This document shows positions 54,046 through 63,624 of a DNA stretch of 64,000 nucleotides, piece by piece. The translations under genes and the position numbers were made by a program. Position 1 is the first letter of the stretch, and every line of letters starts with the position of its first letter. Under the pieces are notes generated by a model. The model was not told the DNA's origin and did no database searches. It worked only from the letters and a program-made list of their open reading frames with translations. The stretch spans positions 146,515 to 210,514 of the forward strand of contig JAPHRK010000033.1 of NCBI GenBank assembly GCA_026196105.1, written 5' to 3'. Source of the stretch: Rhodospirillales bacterium (GTDB taxonomy: Bacteria > Pseudomonadota > Alphaproteobacteria > Rhodospirillales > JAPHRK01).

Positions 54046-54270
54046 ATGGCGAACTGGTTTAAGAGAGATAAGAAACCTAAACAGGAAGAAGAGGAAGATG
54101 GGCCGCAGGATTTTTTCGGGGAAATTCTGGAGTTAAATCATCTTGATGAAAGCAAGAAAGACAAATTGATTCACGATCTTGAGGATTTTTCCGATACTGA
54201 ATCCGTAGAAACAGAAATTCTATTGGCGAATGTTAAGCCAAAGGATAAATCTAATCCTTGGCATGACTAA
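54046..54270 (+). CDS. Small acidic hypothetical protein
   Basis: A 74-residue soluble protein with a Lys-rich start (MANWFKRDKKPKQEEEEDG) and a very acidic middle (ILELNHLDESKKDKLIHDLE). No cysteine, no membrane segment, no family recognised. It lies 67 bp after the HD-GYP gene and converges on the methyltransferase gene. ATG at 54046; the upstream sequence has no strong ribosome binding site, but coding-like composition supports it. Confidence 0.6.
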   Translation: MANWFKRDKKPKQEEEEDGPQDFFGEILELNHLDESKKDKLIHDLEDFSDTESVETEILLANVKPKDKSNPWHD

Positions 54271-54280
54271 ATAAGCTGTT

Positions 54281-54937
54281 TTATTTCTTATAAATTCTGC
54301 ACTCTGCCACTTTTCGCGCTATCTCTGTGATCGCACCTTGGGATATATCCAGCTCCTCAAAGCTCTCAAAGCGTTCCTCTAACAAAGCCGTAATATTTTT
54401 TCCGTCATTGCTCCAGCCTTTATTGGTAGGGACGACGCGATGCTTAACGTTTACCACCATAAAAGTTCCCCCGGGTTTTAAGGCATTCCATATAAGGTTG
54501 ATGTCATCTTCAGGGGCCGCACAATGTTGCAAAACCCAAATAGCGTAAGCATGATCAGCTTTCAGGCCATGTTTTACCATCTCTAAAAGGCTGTTGCGGC
54601 CCATTGAACCAAAGCCTGGATGCTCAACATATTGGTGAGCAAGTGCACGCATGGATTTGCTGATATCTACTCCAATGATTGCGCCGTCATGTTTGATTAA
54701 AAGTTCGCGAGCTACTCGCCCGATGCCACAGCCATAATCAATAATCAGAGAATTCGCTGTTGGATTGAGAGCCTTGGAAACATCTTCAGACAAGATAGGG
54801 GTTTCTTTTTGCCATCTTTGTTCTGGCGAAAAACCATCCTCGGGCGTCAAAATAATTGCCTTGGCTTCAGCTATGGTTTTGACATCAAAAACATCTGGTT
54901 TGTATTTAGCTTGTCTCGCGCTCTCTTGTGGGTTCAC
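54281..54937 (-). CDS. Class I SAM-dependent methyltransferase
   Basis: About 218 residues. Motif I is LIIDYGCGIGRVARELL, followed by IIGVDISKSMRALAHQYV and VLQHCAAPEDDINLIWNAL, a typical small-molecule or protein methyltransferase core. The target is unknown. GTG 54937 was chosen because AAGGA stands 9 bases upstream; the frame continues to an ATG at 54982, which would add 15 residues. Divergent from sspB. Confidence 0.85.
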   Translation of the reverse strand: MNPQESARQAKYKPDVFDVKTIAEAKAIILTPEDGFSPEQRWQKETPILSEDVSKALNPTANSLIIDYGCGIGRVARELLIKHDGAIIGVDISKSMRALAHQYVEHPGFGSMGRNSLLEMVKHGLKADHAYAIWVLQHCAAPEDDINLIWNALKPGGTFMVVNVKHRVVPTNKGWSNDGKNITALLEERFESFEELDISQGAITEIARKVAECRIYKK

Positions 54938-55076
54938 GGATAGGACTTCCTTACTTAAAATAGTGTATGAGCAAGAATGCATCTCTCATTGGCCCATCGC
55001 AATGAAAATAATCGAGACTCAGGCCCTTTCGGGGGTTAATATAGTGCAACTTGGATTTAATGACGGACGAATAAAA

Positions 55077-55589
55077 ATGGATCAAGACCCCTTTCGCTAC
55101 GACAAATGGATTGAAAACGCGCTTCGTAGTGTTGTGAAACAAGCCCTGGAACAAGTGCGTGATGAAGGCCTTTGGGGAAATCACCATTTTTATATTACCT
55201 TCCAAACCACCTTCCCCGGGGTGGAAATGCCTGAAAAGTTGAAAGCGCAATACCCAGAAGAGATTACCATCGTTCTCCAGTATGAGTTCTGGGATATGGA
55301 GGTGAATGAGGACGAATTCAAAGTTACATTGAGTTTTGATAATGTGCGCAGCCCTTTAGTCATTCCATACCCTGCAATCACTGCTTTTGCTGATCCTGCT
55401 GTCAAGTTTGGCCTTCAGTTGAAAATGGATGGAACTGGCGAAGATGATGAATTTTTCTCCGAAGATATGTCCTTCGAGGAAGCCGTTCCTGTAGCTACTG
55501 TAGAGGCACAAGAAACCCAAGAGGAAACACCCGCCCCAGAAGAAAAAATGGGTGAGGTGATTGCTCTGGACGCCTTCCGCAAAAAATAA
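55077..55589 (+). CDS. sspB: ClpXP adaptor SspB (alphaproteobacterial type)
   Basis: A 170-residue adaptor that tethers ssrA-tagged and other substrates to ClpXP. MDQDPFRYDKWIENALRSVV matches the N terminus of SspB-alpha; HHFYITFQTTFPGVEMP and FWDMEVNEDEFKVTLSFDNV form the substrate-binding beta-barrel; FADPAVKFGLQL closes it. After an acidic flexible tail the C terminus GEVIALDAFRKK is the ClpX-binding motif. The frame is open upstream for 104 codons, but these do not resemble SspB, so ATG 55077 was taken. Confidence 0.92.
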   Translation: MDQDPFRYDKWIENALRSVVKQALEQVRDEGLWGNHHFYITFQTTFPGVEMPEKLKAQYPEEITIVLQYEFWDMEVNEDEFKVTLSFDNVRSPLVIPYPAITAFADPAVKFGLQLKMDGTGEDDEFFSEDMSFEEAVPVATVEAQETQEETPAPEEKMGEVIALDAFRKK

Positions 55590-55675
55590 TATTCCCTACC
55601 CACAAATTAATCTTCGACTTTGGCCTTAAGGGATAGCATTTGAGCGCCCCTTTAAAGAAACAAAAGGTATTTATC

Positions 55676-57292
55676 ATGAGCGAGTTTTTATACGAGGACA
55701 TGTTCCCTATGGGCGAGGATACCACGCCCTATCGGTTGGTGACAAAAGAGGGCGTTGAAACCCTTGAAGTTGATGGAAAGACAATCGTCAAGGTTTCTGC
55801 AGAAGCCATTCGTCGCCTTACCTTTGAGGCCTATAAAGATTGCTCACACTTATTGCGTCCAGAGCACATGGCTCAAGTTAGGAAAATTCTTGATGACCCA
55901 GAATCTTCAGACAACGATAAGTTTGTTGCCTTGGATTTGCTCAAAAATGCAAATATTTCTGCCGGGGGCATTCTTCCCATGTGCCAAGATACAGGTACGG
56001 CGGTTATTTTAGGTAAAAAAGGGCAGTATGTCTGGACTGACGGTAATGACGGTGAGTCTCTGTCAAGAGGGGTCTATGACACCTTTACAGAAACCAATTT
56101 GCGCTATTCCCAGGTCGCTGCTCTCTCGATGTTTGAAGAAGCGAATACAGGTAATAACTTACCAGCACAGATAGATATTCTGGCCACACCCGGTAGTGCT
56201 TACAAATTTATGTTCATGGCCAAAGGGGGCGGGTCAGCCAATAAGACGTTTCTTTTCCAGCAGACAAAGGCTCTGCTAAACATTGAAACGCTTGCTAAGT
56301 TTATTGATGAAAAAGTTCGCACCCTTGGGACGGCTGCTTGCCCGCCATACCACCTGTCTATTGTAATCGGTGGCACTTCCGCAGAAACCAACCTTAAAAC
56401 TGTTAAGCTTGGCAGCGCTCATTATTACGACAATTTACCAACAACCGGCAGCATGACAGGTCGGGCTTTCCGTGATTTGGAGATGGAAGCTCAAGTTTTA
56501 AAAATGACCCAGGAAATGGGGATTGGTGCTCAGTTTGGCGGTAAATATTTCTGCCATGACGTACGGGTAATTCGCTTGCCGCGCCACGGCGCTTCATGCC
56601 CAGTTGGGGTTGGGGTAAGCTGTTCCGCTGACCGCCAAATTCTGGGTAAAATCACCAAAGACGGTGTGTTCCTTGAGCAGTTGGAAACTGATCCTGCTAA
56701 GTATTTACCCGAAACCACGGACGAATCCCTTGGTGGCGACGTGGTTGAGATTGATCTTAACCGTCCCATGGCTGATATCTTAAAGCAGTTGAGCCAATAC
56801 CCTGTTAAAACTCGCCTTAGTCTCACAGGTCCACTTATCGTGGCCCGTGATATTGCCCATGCTAAACTTAAAGAGCGTTTGGATAGTGGTGAAGGGCTAC
56901 CACAGTATATCAAAGATCATGCGGTTTATTATGCAGGTCCGGCTAAAACACCTGAAGGCTATGCTTCTGGTTCCTTTGGCCCCACAACAGCAGGGCGTAT
57001 GGATAGTTATGTTGAGCAGTTCCAAGCCGCTGGTGGTTCTATGCTAATGCTGGCTAAAGGTAACCGCTCTCAGCAAGTAACCGATGCTTGCAAAAAATAC
57101 GGTGGTTTTTATCTTGGCTCTATTGGTGGTCCTGCTGCTCGTTTGGCACTTGATTGCATCAAAAAAGTCGAATGCCATGAGTACGAAGAACTCGGCATGG
57201 AAGCCGTTTGGAAAATTGAAGTTGAAGACTTCCCTGCTTTCATCGTAGTCGATGATAAAGGCAACGATTTCTTCGCTGAGTTTGGGGTTTAA
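55676..57292 (+). CDS. fumA: Class I (iron-sulfur) fumarate hydratase
   Basis: A 538-residue oxygen-sensitive fumarase of the tricarboxylic acid cycle, long single-chain form. Cluster cysteines lie in [10 protein letters not shown], in the pair [19 protein letters not shown] (split) and near the C terminus at [10 protein letters not shown]. The N-terminal alpha and C-terminal beta parts are joined, with [20 protein letters not shown] and [14 protein letters not shown] at the beta start. ATG 55676 has AAAGG 9 bases upstream; the frame is open 12 codons earlier. A Tex30-type hydrolase gene follows after 6 bp. Confidence 0.95.
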   Translation: MSEFLYEDMFPMGEDTTPYRLVTKEGVETLEVDGKTIVKVSAEAIRRLTFEAYKDCSHLLRPEHMAQVRKILDDPESSDNDKFVALDLLKNANISAGGILPMCQDTGTAVILGKKGQYVWTDGNDGESLSRGVYDTFTETNLRYSQVAALSMFEEANTGNNLPAQIDILATPGSAYKFMFMAKGGGSANKTFLFQQTKALLNIETLAKFIDEKVRTLGTAACPPYHLSIVIGGTSAETNLKTVKLGSAHYYDNLPTTGSMTGRAFRDLEMEAQVLKMTQEMGIGAQFGGKYFCHDVRVIRLPRHGASCPVGVGVSCSADRQILGKITKDGVFLEQLETDPAKYLPETTDESLGGDVVEIDLNRPMADILKQLSQYPVKTRLSLTGPLIVARDIAHAKLKERLDSGEGLPQYIKDHAVYYAGPAKTPEGYASGSFGPTTAGRMDSYVEQFQAAGGSMLMLAKGNRSQQVTDACKKYGGFYLGSIGGPAARLALDCIKKVECHEYEELGMEAVWKIEVEDFPAFIVVDDKGNDFFAEFGV

Positions 57293-57298
57293 GGGCAG

Positions 57299-57955
57299 AT
57301 GAGTGACGCCCCCTTTAATTTCTTGATCACGGGTCCCGATGACGCCGAAGTTACTTTGGTGCTTGCTCATGGAGCCGGAGCCTTGATGGATAGTCCGTTT
57401 ATGGAGAAGTTTGCCAACGGACTTGGGGAAAAAGGGGTGAGGGTCGTTCGCTTTGAGTTTCCTTATATGGTTAAACGGCGTGAGGACGGGAAAAAGCGTC
57501 CTCCTGACCGGGGACCTGTGTTGATGGAAATCTGGCGGGCTGTGATTGCTGAGCTTGGTGGGCCGGATAAGCTGTTCATCGGTGGTAAATCCATGGGGGG
57601 GCGCATTGCTTCCATGGTCGCGGCTGAGCTTGATAAAGAAGAGACACCTGTCAGAGGGGTAGCTTGTCTTGGCTATCCTTTCCACCCTCCTGGAAAACCA
57701 ACACGTCTTCGTACCGATCATTTCCACCATATCAAAACCCCGGTTCTGATTGTCCAAGGAGCAAGAGACACTATGGGCTGGTTTGATGAGGTTCAAGATT
57801 ACACCTTATCTAAAGCCGTTCAATTCCATTGGGCTGAAGACGGTGACCATGACCTGAAGCCTAGAGCTTTGTCAGGCAAAACTATGAAAGAAAACCATGA
57901 GGAAGCCATCGATGTGCTGGCTGAGTTTCTTTTGAGTTCTGGTGAGAAAGTATAG
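57299..57955 (+). CDS. Alpha/beta hydrolase of the KANL3/Tex30 family
   Basis: A 218-residue serine-hydrolase-fold protein. LVLAHGAGALMDSPFMEKFA is the oxyanion strand, FIGGKSMGGRIASMVAAE is the nucleophile elbow with Ser in KSMGG, LIVQGARDTMG carries the Asp and GDHDLKPR the catalytic His. The set matches the Tex30/KANL3 group, whose substrates are not known. It is 6 bp behind fumA and 12 bp ahead of a LysE gene, so likely part of one transcript. Confidence 0.9.
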   Translation: MSDAPFNFLITGPDDAEVTLVLAHGAGALMDSPFMEKFANGLGEKGVRVVRFEFPYMVKRREDGKKRPPDRGPVLMEIWRAVIAELGGPDKLFIGGKSMGGRIASMVAAELDKEETPVRGVACLGYPFHPPGKPTRLRTDHFHHIKTPVLIVQGARDTMGWFDEVQDYTLSKAVQFHWAEDGDHDLKPRALSGKTMKENHEEAIDVLAEFLLSSGEKV

Positions 57956-57967
57956 AGGAATTTAGCC

Positions 57968-58603
57968 ATGACGATAGAGCTTTGGCTTCTTTACCTCTTA
58001 GCATCAGTTGGGCTGTCATTAACGCCAGGACCTAACGGCTTACTTGCGCTTACTCATGGCGCATTATACGGCCTACGCCGGAGTATCTTCACTGTTTCAG
58101 GAGGTGTTGTTGGCTTTACGATGCTGATGGGTATTTCCATGGCGGGAATGGGCGCACTTCTTCTGGCTTCTCAACAAGCTTTCCTTATTGTGAAATGGAT
58201 CGGGGCGGCTTATCTGGTTTATCTCGGAGTTAAAGTCTGGCGCTCTCCCCCTCCTCATGTGGGTATTGAAGACCGACAAGGCAAGGACACAACAACATCG
58301 CGATGGCAGTTATTCTCCAATGGATTTTTTGTGGCAGTTGCTAACCCCAAGGCAATAATTTTCTTCGCGGCCTTTTTGCCTCAATTTATTGACCCTGCTA
58401 CTCCTAAGCTACCGCAATTTTTTATTCTGGCGGGGACTTATGCTTTCATTGAATTTGTTTATGAAGCTTTGCTTGCGGGCTCAGCCCAGAAATTTTCACG
58501 TTGGTTGAGTAAAGGCAACGTTGGCAAATGGTTTAATCGAATTTCCGGGGCAACTTTTATCTCCATTGGTGGGCTTTTGCTCACGGTTAACAAGAATAGC
58601 TAG
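57968..58603 (+). CDS. LysE-family exporter
   Basis: A 211-residue inner-membrane protein with about six hydrophobic helices and the LysE/RhtB start LYLLASVGLSLTPGPNGLLALTHG (GPN motif), GAAYLVYLGVKVWRSP, and NGFFVAVANPKAIIFFAAFLPQF. LysE proteins export amino acids or their analogues; the substrate is not predictable. Tandem with a second family member 39 bp further on. Confidence 0.92.
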   Translation: MTIELWLLYLLASVGLSLTPGPNGLLALTHGALYGLRRSIFTVSGGVVGFTMLMGISMAGMGALLLASQQAFLIVKWIGAAYLVYLGVKVWRSPPPHVGIEDRQGKDTTTSRWQLFSNGFFVAVANPKAIIFFAAFLPQFIDPATPKLPQFFILAGTYAFIEFVYEALLAGSAQKFSRWLSKGNVGKWFNRISGATFISIGGLLLTVNKNS

Positions 58604-58642
58604 TGCCTTGACAGGTTTCACTATTCGCCGTACCCGTAATTA

Positions 58643-59275
58643 ATGTTACCAATTGAACTCTCCGTCCTTGGAAGCTTTGTCCTCACCGTGGCTGTAATTG
58701 TCATGTCGCCGGGGCCTGATTCCATGTTAATCATTCGCCATACTTTGTCCTCTGGGACTAAGGTTGGGTTGGCGACAGTAGCGGGTGTTCAAATGGGATT
58801 GATCGGTCATAACCTGTTGGCTGTGCTGGGCATTTCAGTACTGATTTCCTCTTCGCCAATTTTATTTAAGACCGTCGCTCTTATGGGTGCTGCTTATTTG
58901 GGTTGGTTGGGAATTGAGTCATTGCGCAACACTGCGACTATTGGAGTAGGCAGTGACCGGGTGGAGGTAAGTTCTCGCCGGGCTTTTGTTGATGCCATGA
59001 TCACCAACCTTTTAAATCCCAAGGTGATCGTTCTTTTTCTCGCTCTCTTTCCAAACTTTGTTGATACAACAAAAGACAACGTACCGGCTCAGCTTTTTAC
59101 CTTAACCATGACCTTGATGATTATTAATACCATCTGGCAAACTCCCTTAGCTTTTTTAGGCAAGATCGCAAAAAATTGGCTTGAGCAGCCCAAAGTGCAG
59201 CGCTGGATTTCTGGGATCACAGGCGCTGTCCTTCTCTTCTTTGCCGGGATCATGATTTATGAGCACCTTTTGTGA
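58643..59275 (+). CDS. LysE-family exporter
   Basis: A 210-residue membrane protein of the same family: VIVMSPGPDSMLIIRHTL (GPD motif), GAAYLGWLGIESLR, and NLLNPKVIVLFLALFPNFVD. It is clearly diverged from its neighbour, so the pair is an old duplication or two separate exporters. The stop codon overlaps the start of the ribbon-helix-helix gene (TGATG). Confidence 0.92.
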   Translation: MLPIELSVLGSFVLTVAVIVMSPGPDSMLIIRHTLSSGTKVGLATVAGVQMGLIGHNLLAVLGISVLISSSPILFKTVALMGAAYLGWLGIESLRNTATIGVGSDRVEVSSRRAFVDAMITNLLNPKVIVLFLALFPNFVDTTKDNVPAQLFTLTMTLMIINTIWQTPLAFLGKIAKNWLEQPKVQRWISGITGAVLLFFAGIMIYEHLL

Positions 59276-59493
59276 TGGAAAACGATGCTGAGATTAAAAA
59301 ACGTTCAGTAACTCTTTCAGGCCATCGCACCAGCATCTCACTTGAGAATATCTTTTGGGATCACTTGACTCAAATTGCCAAAAGCCGTGGGCTTTCTCTT
59401 AACCAAATCGTTAACGAGATTGACCAAAAAAGGGATGGAAACCTTTCTAGCGCTCTGCGTGTTTATGTACTTCAAACCCTTGAAGGTTCCTGA
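59275..59493 (+). CDS. Ribbon-helix-helix domain protein (RHH_4 type)
   Basis: A 72-residue DNA-binding-like protein: strand SVTLSGHRTSISLENIFWD, helices LTQIAKSRGLSLNQIVNEID and SALRVYVLQTL. This is the RHH_4 group, widespread in alphaproteobacteria as stand-alone genes. ATG 59275 overlaps the LysE stop as TGATG; GTG 59272 just before would also serve. Its coupling to LysE suggests it could regulate the exporters, but this is only by position. Confidence 0.85.
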   Translation: MENDAEIKKRSVTLSGHRTSISLENIFWDHLTQIAKSRGLSLNQIVNEIDQKRDGNLSSALRVYVLQTLEGS

Positions 59494-59622
59494 AAAAATA
59501 AACCCTCACCTGTATGGGTGATGATCTTTTTTACAACCTAACCTATAGCTTAATTGAAAGCCGCCTGGGGAGTCGGAGTTTGTTTAAATAAAATTGTTCA
59601 TGCGAACATTGCTAGGTGTGTG

Positions 59623-59997
59623 ATGGCAAGAATACTAGTAGCTGATGATGCCGAGTTGTCACGAGGGTCTATAAGCGCCGTCCTCGAATGCTTTGGCTAT
59701 GACGTTGTTGAAGCCAAAAATGGTGATCAATGTCTTGAAGCTCTGCATGACAAAGCTTTTGATTTACTTATTACAGATATTGATATGCCCCAAGTGAATG
59801 GCATTGAAGTGATCTTAGCTCTTAAAAAAGAAACCCCTGACTTTCCAGTTATCGCTATTTCTGGTTACGATAAGCTTTATAGTCTCGAGCCTCTTAATCT
59901 GGCGATTTCTGCAGGTGCAAATGCGATACTTAACAAACCATTCAAGGCAGAAGAGCTCTTGAACAATGTTAAGAGCCTTCTGGCGAAAGTTACTTGA
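59623..59997 (+). CDS. Single-domain response regulator
   Basis: A 124-residue stand-alone receiver: MARILVADDAELSRG with the acidic pair, phosphoacceptor Asp in LLITDIDMPQVNG, the Thr/Ser position in VIAISGYDKL and the Lys in ILNKPFKAEELL. There is no output domain, so it works as a CheY- or DivK-like relay. ATG 59623 was chosen; the longer frame from 59554 adds unrelated residues. The 3' end overlaps the AsmA gene by 8 bp on the opposite strand. The receiver-less kinase at 46645 is a possible partner. Confidence 0.9.
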   Translation: MARILVADDAELSRGSISAVLECFGYDVVEAKNGDQCLEALHDKAFDLLITDIDMPQVNGIEVILALKKETPDFPVIAISGYDKLYSLEPLNLAISAGANAILNKPFKAEELLNNVKSLLAKVT

Positions 59998-62900
59998 TTC
60001 CGCCTTTAAGGAGCTGTTTGAAGATATCTTCAGGTTTTAGTTTTTTCGGTTCTTGTTGCTGAGTTCCTTGCTGTTGTTGCTGAGCGCCAGGAATAATTTG
60101 CTGTAACAAAGTACCTACTGGGTTTGAGGGCTGTTGTGGTTGAGTTACCGTTGATTTGCTGCCTGTCAGAAGTTTGACCGAAGGGTTGTCTAAGGGACCA
60201 ATAACTGTGAATGGGACCTTTGATGGCATTTTGACCTGGGTAGCAAGAAGGGCGGTTAGGAGGTTTTGAGCCATGGTGACTTCGCCACGTGTATCTACAT
60301 ACCAATTTGGCAGATCAACAGTACCTTTCGCCTGCCCTTTTGTAATATTGGATGTAAGCTTCAGGTCTTCGGAGCGCGCAACGCCTTTAAGAACCGTGTA
60401 TGTCCCTGTAACATCTGCGAGGCCTTTGCCTTTTTTGCCCCCTAAAGCGCCTCCCAAACTGTTTAGTGAGCGGACCAGATCAAGAGCACCAGCCATGGCG
60501 GTTCCTGAAGCATCTTGGCGCGCATCAACCTTGGTCATGGCGAAGTTACCCTTACCACCTAGCTGTGACACCAGATCATAAACGCTGTTGCCTGTAGTTT
60601 GAAGCTCAGTTGCAAATGACATTGACCCGCTGGCTAAATCTTTGCCTGTAACGGCACGGACCGCACTTAAGATGTCACCTTCTTTGAGGCTTAGCGTGCT
60701 AGTGAATGTTGGTTGAGCCACAGCAGAGAGTTGGGCCGTCCCTTCTAGCTGGCCCTTAAAGAGACTACCTGTCAGTTGCTTGACATCAAGCACGCCGTCT
60801 TTCAAAGTTACCGCTAGCTTAGCTCCCATAACTTTATATTTATCATAAGCCAAACTTTGGGCGTTGATTTTAACATCAGCATTCACTTGATGTAGTCCAG
60901 CTAGGCTAAGTGGAGCTGTTGACCAGCGACCTTTTTTACCTGAGGAGGCTGAAGAACCTCCTGGTGGCGTCCATTGAGAATAACGAGATTCTTTGGTTTT
61001 TGCTGGAGCTTTAACTTTAGGCGCTGGAGCAGGAGAAGAGCTAGAGGTTGGAGCCAATAAGTGAGCTGCTAGATTCCCAAGATCAAACTTGGCTGTAAGA
61101 TTAGGTTTCGCTCCGCTCAAGTCCGCAACCACATTGCCATTAACCGATGCACCTGCAAGATTGCCCTTCACATCACTCACAGTTATTTTTGTTTTTGTAC
61201 CTTCAATGTTTGCCGATAAATCAATACCGCCAGCTTTGGGTGAGGGGGTGTAGGGTAAGCTGAGCCTGTCCATGAGTTGCGCCAGGTTATCATGGCGAAT
61301 GGCTGTTTTAACTTTTAATCCAGTGAGCAAGCTTAAGGGGTTGGCTTTCCCGGACAAGAAGATTTCCCCGCCTGCAGCTTTAATATTTGCTTTCACCTCT
61401 GGAGTAAGCAGAGAGCCATCGAGATTTGCATCAACAGTAACTGCACCGAGCTTGACTGGGTTTACAGGAGGAGCAATGCCTGCGAACTTAAACAAGTTTG
61501 TTGTGTTCTTTGCAGAAATTTGAGCCCTTAACCCTTTGGCTACTGGGATACCTTCTAATTTTCTGAGCTCTCCCCCCACCTTGAAAGAGGCTCCAGCAAA
61601 GTTATCGACCCCCCCATCGCGGATGGTCAGGTTGCCTTTAAATAAGGTTGCGTCGATCCGTGCATTTTGGGCAGGCAATCCTTGAGCCGTGAGAGCTTTA
61701 ACCTTGAACTTAAGGTTGGCATCAAAGGTCGTTAAAGCCACCAATGGTTTGAACATGTTTACGGGCTCAGATTTAGGCGCAGCTTTTTGCTCTCCTTTCT
61801 GAGTTGGGGTTGCTCTATCAGGTTTTGCTGTTGTTTCTTTTGCTGCAGAACGAGGTATATAAGCATCAAGGTTCAGCCGGTCGAGGGTAAAATCAGCCCC
61901 AAATGAGAGGCGTTCTCTCAGAGCTACAGCAATACCACCTGTAATTTTTGAGCTGTCAAAAGCGGCTTTAACATTGGTGACCTGCATCTGTTCTGGTGTG
62001 GTTGCAACATCAGCGGTGACAGTCATTTTTCTTAAGCGATCTGCAGGGATATGGGGTACAGTGATGCGTAACCAACGCATGACGCCCCGCAAATCACTTG
62101 CTGTTGCTTCTATATTGCCTTCAAAACGGGGGCCTTCAGGGGCTACGGAAACAAAGCCAAATGCAGCGATGTCAGTGCCGCCAGGGAGCCCTGCTGAAAG
62201 TTGATTGAGGGTAACTTCTCCCTCAGCGAGAGAGGCGCTGAACTTAGCATCCCGAATGGCATCATCCATAAAAATAATCGCGTCAGCAGAGACATCAATT
62301 GAGGCATTAATGTTTTCTGGGAACTTAAAGGGTTCTTTTTTGTCGGCGGCTTTTAATTTCTTTTTCTTGGGCTGAATCATTAGCGACGCACGTGGTTTGC
62401 CGTCTTCAGTTTCAACCACCGCAACCTGTTCGGGGAGCTTCGCGCCTTCGGTTATAACAGGGGGAAGCTCAAGCCATTTGTTGGCGTCTGCGTGTTTGAG
62501 CTTAAGCTTCAGGGCGGCATCAATGTCTTTTGCATAGCCAACATCAAGCGAGACTTCGCCCTCAGTCGTGCCAAGTTGAATAATTGTATTCTCTATCTTG
62601 GCGGCGCCTTTATCCGCACTCACTTCCCCTTCAAGAGCGAAAGACTGTCCTAAAACACCTGGTAGTTTTCCGCCTCCGGTTATGTAGCCAATAAGTTTGG
62701 CAAGGTTTTCACCTTCAGCCTTAAACTTACCTTTTATCTTCGGTCCTTCAGGAGTGTTGACCACCGTACCATTGACGTTGACTTTACCTTGTCCGCCTGC
62801 ATTCAAGTTTGTAGCAAAGCCGACCGTTCTTTCATGAATGATTTTACCGATGGAAACTTCGAAGTTTAAGGGAAGTCCTCCACGGACAAAACCACCTGAC

Positions 62901-63502
62901 ATATCAAAAGGCCCAATCAAAGAGCCTGCAGCTATATTCGCGTTAAGAGCACTGATATGTTCGACTTTGCCTGAAGCTCCATCGCGATAAATAATGACGC
63001 CATTTTCGATAACAAAGCTATCGACCCTGATAGGCAACGCCATATCGTCTTTGACTTCACCTGTAGATGGTTGCGCGGTGCTTGAGGAGGTTGGTTCGTC
63101 AGTATCTTTAGCGGGAGGAGAAAACTCTAAGTTACTGCGCCCATCAGCGAGGGTTTCAACTTCTACTACAGGCTCGACAAGTTTAAAGCTTTCAACCTGA
63201 ACAACACCCCCAATAAGAGGGCCAAGAGCAATCTGAACGATGGCAGAGCGAAGCGTAACCATGTTTTGGCTGTTTGCTCCGTCAATGTTGGCAAGAGTAA
63301 CATTGTCTACTTGAAGAGCTGGGGCCGGTAGCAGGCTGACACTAAGGTTACCGCCAATTTGGATTTTCCGCCCTGTGGCCTCCATGACTCGGGTTTCGAT
63401 TTCACCTTTGTATTGGTTCCAATCAATTAGGCTGGGAGCGATGAGGCCTCCACCAATGAGAATAATCACCAAACCAAACAGGATATAACCGAACGTCTTC
63501 AC
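59990..63502 (-). CDS. AsmA-family large envelope protein
   Basis: About 1,170 residues anchored by one N-terminal membrane helix (FGYILFGLVIILIGGGLIAP) and otherwise periplasmic. The start matches AsmA (LIDWNQYKGEIETRVMEATGRKIQIGGNLS region), with the AsmA domain at both ends (TVTADVATTPEQMQ, VTGTYTVLKGVARSEDLKL) and long Ala/Lys/Pro linkers between beta-rich segments. AsmA-like proteins are thought to form hydrophobic-groove bridges moving phospholipid to the outer membrane. GTG 63502 has GGAGAG 8 bases before it; GTG 63517 is the alternative. The C terminus is Gln-rich (QQQQQGTQQQ). Confidence 0.92.
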   Translation of the reverse strand: MKTFGYILFGLVIILIGGGLIAPSLIDWNQYKGEIETRVMEATGRKIQIGGNLSVSLLPAPALQVDNVTLANIDGANSQNMVTLRSAIVQIALGPLIGGVVQVESFKLVEPVVEVETLADGRSNLEFSPPAKDTDEPTSSSTAQPSTGEVKDDMALPIRVDSFVIENGVIIYRDGASGKVEHISALNANIAAGSLIGPFDMSGGFVRGGLPLNFEVSIGKIIHERTVGFATNLNAGGQGKVNVNGTVVNTPEGPKIKGKFKAEGENLAKLIGYITGGGKLPGVLGQSFALEGEVSADKGAAKIENTIIQLGTTEGEVSLDVGYAKDIDAALKLKLKHADANKWLELPPVITEGAKLPEQVAVVETEDGKPRASLMIQPKKKKLKAADKKEPFKFPENINASIDVSADAIIFMDDAIRDAKFSASLAEGEVTLNQLSAGLPGGTDIAAFGFVSVAPEGPRFEGNIEATASDLRGVMRWLRITVPHIPADRLRKMTVTADVATTPEQMQVTNVKAAFDSSKITGGIAVALRERLSFGADFTLDRLNLDAYIPRSAAKETTAKPDRATPTQKGEQKAAPKSEPVNMFKPLVALTTFDANLKFKVKALTAQGLPAQNARIDATLFKGNLTIRDGGVDNFAGASFKVGGELRKLEGIPVAKGLRAQISAKNTTNLFKFAGIAPPVNPVKLGAVTVDANLDGSLLTPEVKANIKAAGGEIFLSGKANPLSLLTGLKVKTAIRHDNLAQLMDRLSLPYTPSPKAGGIDLSANIEGTKTKITVSDVKGNLAGASVNGNVVADLSGAKPNLTAKFDLGNLAAHLLAPTSSSSPAPAPKVKAPAKTKESRYSQWTPPGGSSASSGKKGRWSTAPLSLAGLHQVNADVKINAQSLAYDKYKVMGAKLAVTLKDGVLDVKQLTGSLFKGQLEGTAQLSAVAQPTFTSTLSLKEGDILSAVRAVTGKDLASGSMSFATELQTTGNSVYDLVSQLGGKGNFAMTKVDARQDASGTAMAGALDLVRSLNSLGGALGGKKGKGLADVTGTYTVLKGVARSEDLKLTSNITKGQAKGTVDLPNWYVDTRGEVTMAQNLLTALLATQVKMPSKVPFTVIGPLDNPSVKLLTGSKSTVTQPQQPSNPVGTLLQQIIPGAQQQQQGTQQQEPKKLKPEDIFKQLLKGGIK

Positions 63503-63624
63503 TCTTATACTCTCCACTGCCGCCCAAGCCGAATTGGGCAGTTTAAAAATTCAAGTGCACGGATAGTAAGTCTCTTTGGCTCTTGGATCAAATTGAAGAA
63601 TTAAAAGCTTTTATCACCTTTTGA

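Noticed and set aside
54765..55076. Upstream extension of sspB by 104 codons
   Set aside because: It is antisense to the methyltransferase gene and does not resemble SspB; the family start is MDQDPFRYD.
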